64,000 nt of DNA from an uncultured Eubacterium sp. (lineage in GTDB: Bacteria > Bacillota > Clostridia > Lachnospirales > Lachnospiraceae), in NCBI GenBank assembly GCA_910578975.1, contig CAJTRZ010000006.1, positions 58,613 through 122,612 of the forward strand, read 5' to 3'. Below the pieces are notes generated by a model that saw only the letters and a list, made by a program, of their open reading frames with translations, was not told where the DNA came from and did no database searches. Below, piece by piece: positions 8,041-17,918 of this stretch. A program made the translations under genes and the position numbers. The first letter of the stretch is position 1; the number at the start of each line of letters is the position of its first letter.

Positions 8041-9219
8041 CTATGCTTCTTCTGATTCCTCTACTTCTGCATCATATTCATCATCATAATATTCTTCATC
8101 ATAGTATTCATCGTCATAGTACTCACCATCATAATATTCATCATCATAGTAGTCTTCTTCGTTAAATACATACTGAATATCTTCTGCTTTTGCCTGTGAC
8201 TCACTCTTAATGTCAATTTTAAATCCTGTAAGTTTTGCTGCAAGTCTCGCATTTTGTCCTTCTTTACCAATAGCAAGTGATAATTGTAAATCCGGAACAA
8301 CCACCAATGCTTCCTTATTATCCGGATCTGCAAGTACAGCAACTACCTTAGATGGACTAAGAGCATTTTCAATTAAAATCGCTGGATTTTCACTCCAGTT
8401 AATAATATCCATCTTCTCATCCTGAAGTTCATCAACAACTGCATTTACTCTGGCTCCATTCATACCAACGCATGCTCCCACTGCATCTACATCTTCATTG
8501 TTAGACCATACTGCAATCTTTGTTCTGGAACCAGCCTCTCTTGCAATGCTCTTAATTTCAACAGTTCCATCTTGGATTTCTGTTACTTCCTGTTCAAAAA
8601 GTCTCTTTACAAGATTTGGATGTGTCCTTGATACAGTGATTCTTGGTCCTCTTCCATTGTCTTTCACTTCTGTAACATATAATTTGATTCTGTCATTTGG
8701 TCTGAAGAACTCTCCTTTGGACTGCTCTTTTTCCATAAGAACTGTATCAACCTTACCTAAATTAATGCTAATGTTCTTTCCATTAATTCTCTGAACAACG
8801 CCTGTGATAATATCATCCTGCTTTTCATAATACTGTTCATAAAGACTCTTTCTCTCTTCTTCTCTGATTTTCTGTAAGATACCATTCTTAGCACTCTGTG
8901 TTGCAATACGTCCAAAATCTTTCGACTGAATCTCGATATTTACAGTATCTCCAATATCATAAGATGCTTTAATATTTCTTGCATCTTCCAATGATATCTG
9001 GGAAACCGCATCTTCCACTTCTTCTACGACTGTCTTTTGGGAATAGATATGGAATTCTCCTGTTTCTCTATCCATTGTTACTGCCACGTTGTCTGCTTTG
9101 TTAAAGTTGTTTTTATAAGCTACAACCAAATTACTTTCAATTGCTTCAAATAAAGACTCCTTACTAATTCCTTTTTCCTTTTCCAACACTTCTAATGCTG
9201 CAATTAATTCCTTGTTCAT
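8041..9219 (-). CDS. nusA: Transcription termination/antitermination factor NusA
   Basis: 392 residues: N-terminal RNA polymerase-binding domain (1-125), S1 domain (about 135-200), then two KH domains (IAVWSNNEDVDAVGACVG and SLAIGKEGQNARLAAKLTG). NusA controls pausing, intrinsic termination and antitermination. The last 45 residues form an unusual Asp/Glu/Tyr tail with repeated YYDDE units, in place of the acidic repeats known in proteobacterial NusA. First large gene after rimP in the operon. Confidence 0.97.
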   Translation of the reverse strand: MNKELIAALEVLEKEKGISKESLFEAIESNLVVAYKNNFNKADNVAVTMDRETGEFHIYSQKTVVEEVEDAVSQISLEDARNIKASYDIGDTVNIEIQSKDFGRIATQSAKNGILQKIREEERKSLYEQYYEKQDDIITGVVQRINGKNISINLGKVDTVLMEKEQSKGEFFRPNDRIKLYVTEVKDNGRGPRITVSRTHPNLVKRLFEQEVTEIQDGTVEIKSIAREAGSRTKIAVWSNNEDVDAVGACVGMNGARVNAVVDELQDEKMDIINWSENPAILIENALSPSKVVAVLADPDNKEALVVVPDLQLSLAIGKEGQNARLAAKLTGFKIDIKSESQAKAEDIQYVFNEEDYYDDEYYDGEYYDDEYYDEEYYDDEYDAEVEESEEA

Positions 9220-9234
9220 TTTTCCAATATCCTC

Positions 9235-9702
9235 CTAAAAATCAATCGTTAATTTGACGAGCGAAACATTAACTCTGTCTAAATTTATTTCACTACCATC
9301 TTCATCTTCGATAGTAATAGTATCTTTATCATAAGACTTCAACAGTCCTACATAATGCTTATTTCCGTTAAGGCTTCTATACAGATGTACCTCGATTTCT
9401 TCTCCAATACTTCTGTCAAAATCTCTGTCCTTCTTTAAAGGACGCCCCAGCCCCGGGGAGCTTACTTCTAATATGTAAGCATCACTAATGAAATCTTTTT
9501 CATCCAGCAAATCGCTCAATCGTCTGCTGACACTTTCTAAATCATTAATTGTAATGCCTCCCGGCTTGTCAACAAAGGCTCTTAAATACCAGTTGCTGCC
9601 CTCTTTGACATATTCCACATCTACCATCTCATATCCTTTTTCTTCTAATATAGGAATCAGTAGTGCTTCTGTTTTTGATTCGTACTCTTCTCTTCTAGAC
9701 AC
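9235..9702 (-). CDS. rimP: Ribosome maturation factor RimP
   Basis: 155 residues with the two RimP domains: YEMVDVEYVKEGSNWYLRAFVDKPGGITI and ILEVSSPGLGRPLKKDRDF are typical. It is needed for 30S maturation and is the first gene of the rimP-nusA-ylxR-ylxQ-infB operon. Translation starts at GTG, with GAGG five bases upstream. Confidence 0.95.
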   Translation of the reverse strand: MSRREEYESKTEALLIPILEEKGYEMVDVEYVKEGSNWYLRAFVDKPGGITINDLESVSRRLSDLLDEKDFISDAYILEVSSPGLGRPLKKDRDFDRSIGEEIEVHLYRSLNGNKHYVGLLKSYDKDTITIEDEDGSEINLDRVNVSLVKLTIDF

Positions 9703-9777
9703 CTTAACCTCTACCTTTCTGCCCCGATAAAGTTCTTATATTCTTTAAAAAAATCTTTATCCGGCTGACATAACAAA

Positions 9778-9800
9778 GAGCGAACCTTTGCGGTTCGCTC
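9778..9800 (-). terminator. Hairpin between the SDR gene and rimP
   Basis: GAGCGAACC (9778-9786) pairs perfectly with GGTTCGCTC (9792-9800). On the minus strand TTTGTTAT follows. It most likely ends the SDR transcript before the rimP operon promoter. Confidence 0.6.
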
Positions 9801-9866
9801 CTTCCACTTTAGTCAATATTTACCATATAAATATACTACTTTAATATTCAAGTGTCAACCTTTATT

Positions 9867-10682
9867 TTACCTAACATTATCAAACATCTCTATTTTAGAG
9901 TGCTTTATCAACTGCTCATAAAACTTTAATCCCAACACCGGGAAAAACTTTGATGTGAAATTCATAAATTTTGCATCCTTTCCCACAATGATTCTGGATT
10001 TCTGTTTTACAATCTTTTTCACAATTTTCTTTGCTGCCTTATCTACTTTTGAAGATGCCATTTTGATTAATCTGCTTTCTGAAATAACATACTGATTTCT
10101 GAAAATATCTGTTCTGATGAATCCCGGACAAACATATCCAATATACATCTCTCTTCCAAGTTCTGCTATCAAAACTTCCGTATATGCTTTTAACGCCGCC
10201 TTACTTGCACTATAGATACTGGTTCCGATAATAGCCGCCAGCGCATCAGAGCTGGAAACATTCACAATTCCTGCCATAGTAGACCTGCGAAGAATCGGCA
10301 ACATCGCATTAATCGCATACCTACACCCATGAAAATTAATATCCATACAAGTGTGTACCTGTTCTTCGGTATAGTTCACAGATTTATCAAAAGGCAGAAG
10401 CATTCCTGCATTATTAATCAACAAATCAACCTGTATATTTTCTTCCAGAAGTTCTTCTGCAAACAATGTCCAGTTTTCCTGCACACTTACATCAAATATT
10501 CTATAATCGAACTCATCTCTTAAGTAAGTTAATTCTTCTTTTAAACTTACCATTTTTTCTTCTGACTGTCCGACTCCAATGACTTTACAATTCTGTTCTC
10601 TTATCAACTGAACTGTCAATGCTCTTCCAAGTCCTGATGATGCTCCAGTTATTAATATCGTCTTTCCATATATCCAGTCCAT
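9867..10682 (-). CDS. Short-chain dehydrogenase/reductase
   Basis: 271 residues from ATG 10682; a TTG 36 bases upstream is possible but lies in the tRNA promoter. The Rossmann motif TGASSGLG near the N-terminus, NNAG, the catalytic Ser (NVSSSDA) and YSASK Tyr/Lys are all present, so it should be active with NAD(P)H. The C-terminal KIVKKIVKQKSRIIVG with a hydrophobic end resembles SDRs acting on lipid or sterol-like substrates. The substrate is unknown. It is a single gene between tRNA-Glu and the rimP operon. Confidence 0.85.
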   Translation of the reverse strand: MDWIYGKTILITGASSGLGRALTVQLIREQNCKVIGVGQSEEKMVSLKEELTYLRDEFDYRIFDVSVQENWTLFAEELLEENIQVDLLINNAGMLLPFDKSVNYTEEQVHTCMDINFHGCRYAINAMLPILRRSTMAGIVNVSSSDALAAIIGTSIYSASKAALKAYTEVLIAELGREMYIGYVCPGFIRTDIFRNQYVISESRLIKMASSKVDKAAKKIVKKIVKQKSRIIVGKDAKFMNFTSKFFPVLGLKFYEQLIKHSKIEMFDNVR

Positions 10683-10712
10683 AAAAAATTTCAAATTCCT
10701 TTCAAAAATGTC

Positions 10713-10740
10713 TTGCAAAATTTCACTTTGCTGTTATAAT
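10713..10740 (+). promoter_or_regulatory. tRNA-Glu promoter
   Basis: TTGCAA (10713-10718) and a perfect TATAAT (10735-10740) are 16 bases apart, 20 bases before the tRNA. Confidence 0.75.
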
Positions 10741-10759
10741 AATACAGTAACATTTTTTT

Positions 10760-10831
10760 GGCTCGTTGGTCAAGTGGTTAAGACGCCGCCCTCTCAAGGC
10801 GGAATCAGGGGTTCAATTCCCCTACGAGCTG
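10760..10831 (+). tRNA. tRNA-Glu (anticodon CTC)
   Basis: The cloverleaf is complete. The acceptor stem is GGCTCGT/ACGAGCT with a terminal G-T pair. The anticodon stem CCGCC/GGCGG holds loop CTCTCAA, anticodon CTC at 10793-10795 reading GAG. The T-arm is GGGGTTCAATTCCCC. CCA is not encoded. A T-run follows directly. It is an isolated gene opposite the surrounding strand. Confidence 0.95.
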
Positions 10832-10905
10832 TTTTTTCTTTTTGTTTTATTATTATTTTTATTTTTTTCATTTTACATCTTTTTAAAAGATGTATTTTCC
10901 TTTAG

Positions 10906-10936
10906 AAGCCACACCACCGAGGTGTGGCTTTTTTTA
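10906..10936 (+). terminator. Terminator after tRNA-Glu
   Basis: AAGCCACACC (10906-10915) pairs perfectly with GGTGTGGCTT (10921-10930), followed by T-run. It lies between tRNA-Glu and the converging polC. Confidence 0.85.
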
Positions 10937-10985
10937 TTGTTTTCATAATGATTGCAACGCACCTCGATTACGTCCCCTTTGGGTA

Positions 10986-13900
10986 CTAGAAATCGAAGAT
11001 GGATAACTGACTGTCCTCAGGTAACCCTTCAAGCAATCCCAAATCTGACATTGTCTCTATAACTGTCTTGCTTAGCTTACTCTTTTCTCTCAAATCATTC
11101 TTTGAAACAAAAGGTCCATCCTGTGCTGCCACAGCTTCCACCAATGCATCTGCCGCCTTTTCTCCTAATCCCTCTATTGTATCCAGACTTGGCATCAGCT
11201 TTCCATCGATAATCTGGAAATCATGAGCCTTTGCTGTGTAAATATCCAGTGGCAAGAATTCAAATCCTCTGGCATACATTTCCAAAACAATCTTCATATC
11301 TCCTAAAGAATCTTCATCCTTCTTTGATGCTTCATGATTGTTTTTCTTACGCTTTAATTCAGCCATGTAATACTCTAATTTTTCTTTTCCCTGACACATT
11401 GTCTCATAATCAAAAGCTTTTGCTCTGATTCCAAAAAATGCCGCATAATATGCTAATGGATGATATACCTTATACCACGCCACACGAAGAGCCATCATAA
11501 TATAGGCAGCCGCATGGGCTTTAGGGAACATATATTTAATCTTTTTACAAGACCAAATATACCAGTCTGGAACATTATGTTCGCGCATTACATCCTCTTC
11601 CTGACGTTCCTCACCGGTTTCCTTATCTTTGTAAGTCAGAAGCCCTCTTCCCTTTCGTACATGTTCCATAATATCAAAACTGACTTGTGGTTCAATTCCC
11701 TTATCCATCAGATAAACCATAATATCATCACGGGTGCATACAGCTGTAGAAATAGTACATTTTCCTTCCTGAATCAATGTCTGGGCATTTCCCAGCCATA
11801 CGTCCGTACCATGAGACAATCCTGAAACGCGAAGCAAATCGGCTATCTTAGTAGGTTTTGTGTCCACTAACATCTGAATAACAAAATCTGTTCCAAGTTC
11901 TGGAAGACCCAATGTTCCAATAGGACATCCATCAATATCATCCGGTGTAATTCCAAGAGCCTCTGGGCTTAAAAACAGCGACATAACCTTCTCATCATCA
12001 AAAGGTACATCTGTCTGTACATTCGTGTCTGTGAGTTTTTCTAACCGGCGAATCATTGTAGGATCGTCGTGTCCCAGAATATCCAGTTTCAAGAGATTTG
12101 CATCAATAGCATGGTATTCAAAATGTGTTGTAATCGTATCTACACTCATATCATTTGCTGGTTTCTGTATTGGCGTAAAATCATAGATTTCTTTATCTCT
12201 TGGAACAATAACGATACCACCAGGATGCTGTCCTGTACTTCTTCTGATACCAGTACATCCTCTGGCAATTCTGTCAATCTCAGCTGTTCTTTTTACCTCG
12301 TTATGATCATCAAAATAATTCTTCACATATCCAAAAGCTGTCTTATCCGCCACACCGGTGATAGTTCCTGCTCTGAATGTATGCCCCTTGCCGAACATCA
12401 CCTCTGTATAAGCGTGAGCATTTGCCTGATATTCTCCTGAAAAGTTCAAGTCAATATCCGGCTCTTTTGTTCCACCAAATCCGAGGAATGTCTCAAATGG
12501 AATCTCCAGACCATCTTTTTTCATTTTCTCACCACAGTGCGGACATACCATATCAGGCAGATCAAACCCGATTCCTCCTTCTGCCTTCTCCTTTGCGATA
12601 ATTTCCTGTATTCGCCTGATATCTTCTGCATCTGTTCCTTCAGGTGCTCTATATTCTTTTTCGAAAAAGGAACTTTTACACTTTTCACAATAATAATGTG
12701 GTGCAAGTGGATTACACTCTGTAATACCGGACATTGTTGCCGCAAAAGAGGAACCAACAGAACCCCTCGAACCTACCAGATATCCGTCTTCATTCGACTT
12801 CCAAACCAGTCTCTGCGCCATAATATACATTACCGCATATCCATTACCAATAATAGAATCCAGTTCTACTTCTAATCTGTCCTCTACAATTTTAGGTAAA
12901 TCTTCCCCATAAATTTCATGGGCCTTATCAAAGCAGATTTTTCTTAAGTTCTCCTCAGAATTTTCCAATACTGGCGGACACTTATCGGGATGAATTGGAG
13001 AAATATTATCAATCATATCCGCAATCTTATTTGGATTGGTAATAACAATCTCTTCTGCCACATCACTTCCAAGATAATCAAATTCTTTTAGCATTTCATC
13101 TGTGGTTCGAAGATACAACGGTGCCTGTTCATCCGCATCTTTAAATCCCTGGCCAAACTGAATAATCCGCCTGTATATTTCATCTTCAGGATCTAAGAAA
13201 TGTACATCACAGGTTGCCACCGTCATTTTGTTAAACTTTCTTCCCAGTTCAATAATCTTTCGATTAATATCTTTTAACTCTTCTCTGGACTCTACCAGAA
13301 ATCTCTTTTTGTTATCAATATCAGGATTTCCCGTTTTCACCATAAAGTCATTATTGCCTAACGGCTGTACCTCAAAATAGTCATAAAACTCTGCCAATCT
13401 TGCAATCTCCTGTTGCGGCCTTCCATGAAGAATCGCCTGATATAACTCTCCCGCCTCACAGGCACTGCCTATCATAAGACCCTCACAATGTTTCAAATAA
13501 TCACTCTTTAAAATACGAGGTCTTTTGTTAGCAAATGTATCAATATGAGAGATTGAAATCAATTTATAGAGATTAACTCTTCCAATTAAATCTTTTACCA
13601 GAATGATGGCATGATGTGCAGGAAGTTTATTAATCAGGTTCGTTGACTGTTTTCCTTCTTTATTAACCTCATCCAGATTGTTAATTCCTTTATCTCTCAA
13701 CATATCACACAACTTTAAGAAAATCAGGGCAGTACACTCTGCATCATCTACTGCTCTGTGATGATGGTCTAATACAATTCCCAATGCTTTTGCCACACTG
13801 TCCAATTTATATCTTCCAAGTCCGATAATCAGGTATCTGGACATCGCCACTGTATCAATGATTGTAAAATCACATGAAAGCCCTTGTCGTTCACAATTTG

Positions 13901-15506
13901 CCGAAATAAAACTCATATCGAAATCTGCATTGTGCGCTACCATAACACAATCTTTACAGAATTCCATAAACTTTGGAAGAATCTCTTCTATCTTTGGTGC
14001 ATTTATTACCATATTGTCATTAATGCTGGTAAGCTGCTCTATACGAAATGGAATAGGAATTTCAGGATTAACAAAAGTACTGAATCTGTCAATAATTTTG
14101 CCCGCCTGTACCTTTACTGCACCAATCTCTATAATTCTGTCACTTTTTGCACTAAAGCCGGTAGTTTCCAAATCAAAAACTACATATGTATTATCAAGGC
14201 TCTGTCCTTTTGGATGAACGATCATATCCTTTAAGTCATCTACCAGATATGCTTCAACACCGTATATTACCTTAAAATCACATTCCTTACCTGCTTTTTT
14301 ACATTCTTTTTTAATATCACAATATTCATGCCATGCATCTGGAAATGCCTGCACAACTCCATGGTCAGTAATGGCAATAGCTCTATGTCCCCACTCATAA
14401 GCACGGCGTACAATGGCACCACATTCACTGACACCATCCATATCACTCATCTTCGTATGACAATGAAGCTCTACACGTTTATCTACAGCAGTGTCTTTTC
14501 TCTTTTCTGTAGAAAATGCAGGTATCAGTTTCATTCCATCTACACGACTGATTTCCACCTGTCTGTCATAGGTGTCATACATCGCTACACCTTTAATACG
14601 GATAAACGTTTTCTTTTTCACCTTAGAAGTAAACTCTTTTTTCGCATTTTCATCCCCCAGAAATATTTTCACTGCAATACTATCTGTAAAGTCAGTAATC
14701 TCCAATGTGACAATGAACTTTCCTGTTCTAGTTTCCCTCTCATCCATGGTCATGACCTGGCCTTTGACAACGGTCTCGCCGGTTCCCTCAAACACATCGC
14801 ACAGCTGTGTATCTGCTTCAAATTTAAAGTCTCTGCCATAAACCACTTCCGGATTGTCAGAATAGGTTGCTTTCTTTGGACGTTTCGGCCTTTCTACCTG
14901 TTTCTGTTCTTCTTCCTTCCTTGGCTCCTCTTTACTTAAAAGAACATTCACCTCATTTTTCAGTCTTCTGGCATTTCGCTCTGCATATCGGTTACTGTTT
15001 AAAATTCTTTTTTCGATACGTACCTCTAATGGCATATCAAATCTGTCCCTGAATATATGCTCAATCGTATCCTTTAATATCTTCATTCTTGCCTCTGAGA
15101 CAATACTAGACTCTAAATCAATGACCAATCTGCCGGATTCATCAAATCTGGTCGGTGCTTTTTTCAGCATTGCAGCAATAATTGGACTAAACTCATTTAA
15201 TTCCAAAAGAATACTATCTTTATATATTTCAAAAAGATTTTCTGGTGTATACTGTTTTGACAATATGTATTTTTCTATAATTTCAATAGAAATCCTCTTA
15301 CCTGTTCTTAAGTTTTTTGCCAATTCCTCTTTCACTTTGAAAATAGCAGACTTTTCAATAAGTCTGCTGCTTTCAATATAGATTCTCATCTTTGTATGTT
15401 CACTGTTCGTTGTTATCCGTGTAATATCGACCAGTTGAAATATACTTTTCAGTTCATCACTCAGTGTCAGATTTGGAAAAACTTCAAGAAAATTCTTTTT
15501 TTCCAA
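10986..15506 (-). CDS. polC: DNA polymerase III alpha subunit, PolC type
   Basis: 1506 residues, the Gram-positive replicase. Order: N-terminal domain; OB domain (about 225-330); PHP domain starting RVELHCHTKMSDMDG; inserted 3'-5' proofreading exonuclease starting FDLETTGF (about 445); PHP remainder; palm with PDIDLNFSGEYQ (about 1018); fingers and helix-hairpin-helix C-terminus with EGLGEKAADALVEA. The exonuclease inside PHP separates PolC from DnaE. It ends one base before the ispG-side junction: its ATG at 15506 directly follows the ispG stop region, so the two genes abut tail to head in one operon. Confidence 0.98.
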   Translation of the reverse strand: MEKKNFLEVFPNLTLSDELKSIFQLVDITRITTNSEHTKMRIYIESSRLIEKSAIFKVKEELAKNLRTGKRISIEIIEKYILSKQYTPENLFEIYKDSILLELNEFSPIIAAMLKKAPTRFDESGRLVIDLESSIVSEARMKILKDTIEHIFRDRFDMPLEVRIEKRILNSNRYAERNARRLKNEVNVLLSKEEPRKEEEQKQVERPKRPKKATYSDNPEVVYGRDFKFEADTQLCDVFEGTGETVVKGQVMTMDERETRTGKFIVTLEITDFTDSIAVKIFLGDENAKKEFTSKVKKKTFIRIKGVAMYDTYDRQVEISRVDGMKLIPAFSTEKRKDTAVDKRVELHCHTKMSDMDGVSECGAIVRRAYEWGHRAIAITDHGVVQAFPDAWHEYCDIKKECKKAGKECDFKVIYGVEAYLVDDLKDMIVHPKGQSLDNTYVVFDLETTGFSAKSDRIIEIGAVKVQAGKIIDRFSTFVNPEIPIPFRIEQLTSINDNMVINAPKIEEILPKFMEFCKDCVMVAHNADFDMSFISANCERQGLSCDFTIIDTVAMSRYLIIGLGRYKLDSVAKALGIVLDHHHRAVDDAECTALIFLKLCDMLRDKGINNLDEVNKEGKQSTNLINKLPAHHAIILVKDLIGRVNLYKLISISHIDTFANKRPRILKSDYLKHCEGLMIGSACEAGELYQAILHGRPQQEIARLAEFYDYFEVQPLGNNDFMVKTGNPDIDNKKRFLVESREELKDINRKIIELGRKFNKMTVATCDVHFLDPEDEIYRRIIQFGQGFKDADEQAPLYLRTTDEMLKEFDYLGSDVAEEIVITNPNKIADMIDNISPIHPDKCPPVLENSEENLRKICFDKAHEIYGEDLPKIVEDRLEVELDSIIGNGYAVMYIMAQRLVWKSNEDGYLVGSRGSVGSSFAATMSGITECNPLAPHYYCEKCKSSFFEKEYRAPEGTDAEDIRRIQEIIAKEKAEGGIGFDLPDMVCPHCGEKMKKDGLEIPFETFLGFGGTKEPDIDLNFSGEYQANAHAYTEVMFGKGHTFRAGTITGVADKTAFGYVKNYFDDHNEVKRTAEIDRIARGCTGIRRSTGQHPGGIVIVPRDKEIYDFTPIQKPANDMSVDTITTHFEYHAIDANLLKLDILGHDDPTMIRRLEKLTDTNVQTDVPFDDEKVMSLFLSPEALGITPDDIDGCPIGTLGLPELGTDFVIQMLVDTKPTKIADLLRVSGLSHGTDVWLGNAQTLIQEGKCTISTAVCTRDDIMVYLMDKGIEPQVSFDIMEHVRKGRGLLTYKDKETGEERQEEDVMREHNVPDWYIWSCKKIKYMFPKAHAAAYIMMALRVAWYKVYHPLAYYAAFFGIRAKAFDYETMCQGKEKLEYYMAELKRKKNNHEASKKDEDSLGDMKIVLEMYARGFEFLPLDIYTAKAHDFQIIDGKLMPSLDTIEGLGEKAADALVEAVAAQDGPFVSKNDLREKSKLSKTVIETMSDLGLLEGLPEDSQLSIFDF

Positions 15507-15507
15507 C

Positions 15508-16563
15508 TTAATTCCTCCATTGTTTCAATTCATCCTCAAGAGTATCTAATAACTGTTCTTCTGGTATTTTTTTTATTACTTCGCCTTTTTTTATCAGAAG
15601 TCCTTCGCCTTTACCTCCGGCAATACCAATGTCTGCTTCTCTGGCCTCTCCTGGTCCATTCACAACACATCCCATAACCGCAACTTTTATATCTAAATCA
15701 TATTTTGTAACCATTTTTTCTACTTTTCCTGCCAGTCCAATTAAGTCAATCTGTGTTCTTCCACAAGTTGGACAGGAAACAACGGATATTCCACCTTTTC
15801 TAAGCCCCAATGTCTTTAAAATCAGCTTTGCACTGGCAATCTCTTCTACAGGTGCTCCTGTGAGAGAAACTCTGATCGTATCACCAATCCCCTGATTTAA
15901 AATCAGTCCCAATCCTAATGCCGACTTAATATTTCCAGAAGTAATTGTACCGGATTCTGTAATTCCTACATGTAAAGGATAATCGGTCTTCTGTGCAATT
16001 AGTTCATGTGCTTTCACACACATCATCACATCAGATGATTTGATACTGATAACGAGATTATCATATCCCAAATCTTCAATAATTTTCACTTTATCTAAAG
16101 CACTTTCCACAATTCCCTCAGCAGTCACCTTACCATACTTTTCTAAAATATTCTTTTCTAATGAACCGCTGTTCACACCTACTCTGATAGGAATATGGTT
16201 TTCTTTTGCCACATCTACTACAGCTTTTACTTTGGAGGTGTCACCTATATTTCCCGGATTTATACGAATCTTGTCTGCACCATTTTCCATAGCTGCGATA
16301 GCCAGGCGATAGTCAAAATGTATATCTGCGACAAGTGGAATAGAAATCTGTTTTTTTATCTTAGCGATTGCTTCTGCCGCCTCCATTGTAGGCACAGCAC
16401 ATCGGATAATGTCACATCCTGCTGCCTCTAACTCTTTTATCTGATTTACCGTAGCTTCTACATCTTCCGTCTTTGTATTTGTCATAGACTGTATCAGAAT
16501 TGGATTTCCTCCGCCAATTACTTTATTTCCAATCTGGATTACTTTTGTATTCTCTCTTAACAT
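15508..16563 (-). CDS. ispG: 4-hydroxy-3-methylbut-2-enyl diphosphate synthase
   Basis: 351 residues; penultimate enzyme of the DOXP isoprenoid pathway, using a [4Fe-4S] cluster. The TIM-barrel opening is GGGNPILIQSMTNTKTEDV; cluster ligands are in SCPTCGRT and in GCVVNGPGEA. dxr, rseP and uppS are in the same run, linking undecaprenyl synthesis with its precursor pathway. ATG at 16563. Confidence 0.97.
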   Translation of the reverse strand: MLRENTKVIQIGNKVIGGGNPILIQSMTNTKTEDVEATVNQIKELEAAGCDIIRCAVPTMEAAEAIAKIKKQISIPLVADIHFDYRLAIAAMENGADKIRINPGNIGDTSKVKAVVDVAKENHIPIRVGVNSGSLEKNILEKYGKVTAEGIVESALDKVKIIEDLGYDNLVISIKSSDVMMCVKAHELIAQKTDYPLHVGITESGTITSGNIKSALGLGLILNQGIGDTIRVSLTGAPVEEIASAKLILKTLGLRKGGISVVSCPTCGRTQIDLIGLAGKVEKMVTKYDLDIKVAVMGCVVNGPGEAREADIGIAGGKGEGLLIKKGEVIKKIPEEQLLDTLEDELKQWRN

Positions 16564-16614
16564 AACATTTCACCTTACAAACCCTAATATATAATGTTTC
16601 CGGATATCTCAGCC

Positions 16615-17916
16615 TTAGATTAACTTCCGAATATCATTAAACACAAGGAACACCATCAAAGCCATCAGTAAAATAAATCCTACAAAATGTATCATTCCTT
16701 CCTTGTCCTTTGGAATTTTCTTTCTCGTAATTATCTCTATCAGATATAAGAACAATCTCCCACCATCTAATGCCGGAATCGGAAGTAAGTTCATTACACC
16801 TAAGTTCGCACTGAGCATGATTGCCAGATTGAGCAATGTCAATATCGTTATTGCCACACCTTCTGATTTTGCAGTAGTATACGTATCTCCAATAACGTTT
16901 ACGATTCCTACCGGTCCTGAAACTTCATTCGCTGACACTTTTCCTGTTACTAACATTTTCAGACTTTTTAAAACCGTAGCAATTTCATATCTGACCTCTG
17001 TAAAACTATACTTAATTACGCCACCTACAGACTGTTTCTCTCTTCCAAGATTATAAGTAAATCCACTATTTGCAATCTGTGTCATCTGTGGTTTTACCAC
17101 AACTTTAACTTCCTCGCCTTTTCTATCTAATGTCAGATTTACTTCTTTCTCTCCAAATGGATGTGCAGCAATATATTCTGACATTTGCTTTCCTGTCGTA
17201 ATCTTTGCTCCATCAATCTCTGTGACAACATCTCCCGGCTGCACTCCTGCTTGTGCCATAGCAGACTCTCTATTTACCTGCGAAATCTCTGCCCGTGTCT
17301 CTGTAGCGCTATAGTTCATACCAACGATATATCTTTTTTCTGTATTTGGAGTATACTTTATTGTTTTCTTTTCCCCATTCCTTACAAAAGATATGGAAAT
17401 TTCACTGCCATCCAAAGGATTTACATAGTCTTCTAAATATATTTCTCTTCCAAGTGTAGCATGCGCGCCATTATATTTTGTAATCCTGTCACCTTCCCGA
17501 AGACCTGCTGCATATGCCGCTGAATTTTTATCCACACTGGTTACATAAGACACATCCGCCCCTGCAACACCAATCACAATCAATGCCAGCACAAAAGCTA
17601 AAATAAAATTAAAAAACGGTCCGGCAAATATAATAGCACTTCTTGCCCAGAGAGATTTTGAATTAAATGAACCTTCTTCCTCATTATCCTCATCTTCACC
17701 AAGCATCGCACATGAACCACCTAACGGAAGAATCTTGATTGAATATCTTGTGCCGCTTTTTGCCACACGGCTGAATATTCTTGGTCCCATACCAATAGAA
17801 AACTCATTAACCACTACGCCATTTTTCTTTGCAACAATAAAATGTCCAAACTCATGAATTAAAACCAATACTCCAAAAATTATTAACGCTATAATTATAC
17901 TAATTGCTGTCTGCAT
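16615..17916 (-). CDS. rseP: RIP metalloprotease RseP
   Basis: 433 residues from ATG 17916, preceded by AGGTGG inside the end of dxr; a GTG nine bases upstream falls in that site. HEFGHFIVAKKNG is the HExxH zinc motif in the first membrane helix; two PDZ domains follow (around SAAYAAGLREGDRI and AMAQAGVQPGDVV); the third zinc ligand region is NLLPIPALDGGRL. Site-2 proteases cut membrane-embedded anti-sigma factors and signal-peptide remnants. The dxr-rseP-ispG order is standard for clostridia. Confidence 0.96.
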   Translation of the reverse strand: MQTAISIIIALIIFGVLVLIHEFGHFIVAKKNGVVVNEFSIGMGPRIFSRVAKSGTRYSIKILPLGGSCAMLGEDEDNEEEGSFNSKSLWARSAIIFAGPFFNFILAFVLALIVIGVAGADVSYVTSVDKNSAAYAAGLREGDRITKYNGAHATLGREIYLEDYVNPLDGSEISISFVRNGEKKTIKYTPNTEKRYIVGMNYSATETRAEISQVNRESAMAQAGVQPGDVVTEIDGAKITTGKQMSEYIAAHPFGEKEVNLTLDRKGEEVKVVVKPQMTQIANSGFTYNLGREKQSVGGVIKYSFTEVRYEIATVLKSLKMLVTGKVSANEVSGPVGIVNVIGDTYTTAKSEGVAITILTLLNLAIMLSANLGVMNLLPIPALDGGRLFLYLIEIITRKKIPKDKEGMIHFVGFILLMALMVFLVFNDIRKLI

Positions 17917-17918
17917 TT

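Noticed and set aside
10683..10718. TTG start at 10718 for the SDR gene
   Set aside because: No ribosome site precedes it, it overlaps the tRNA promoter, and the SDR fold starts just after ATG 10682.
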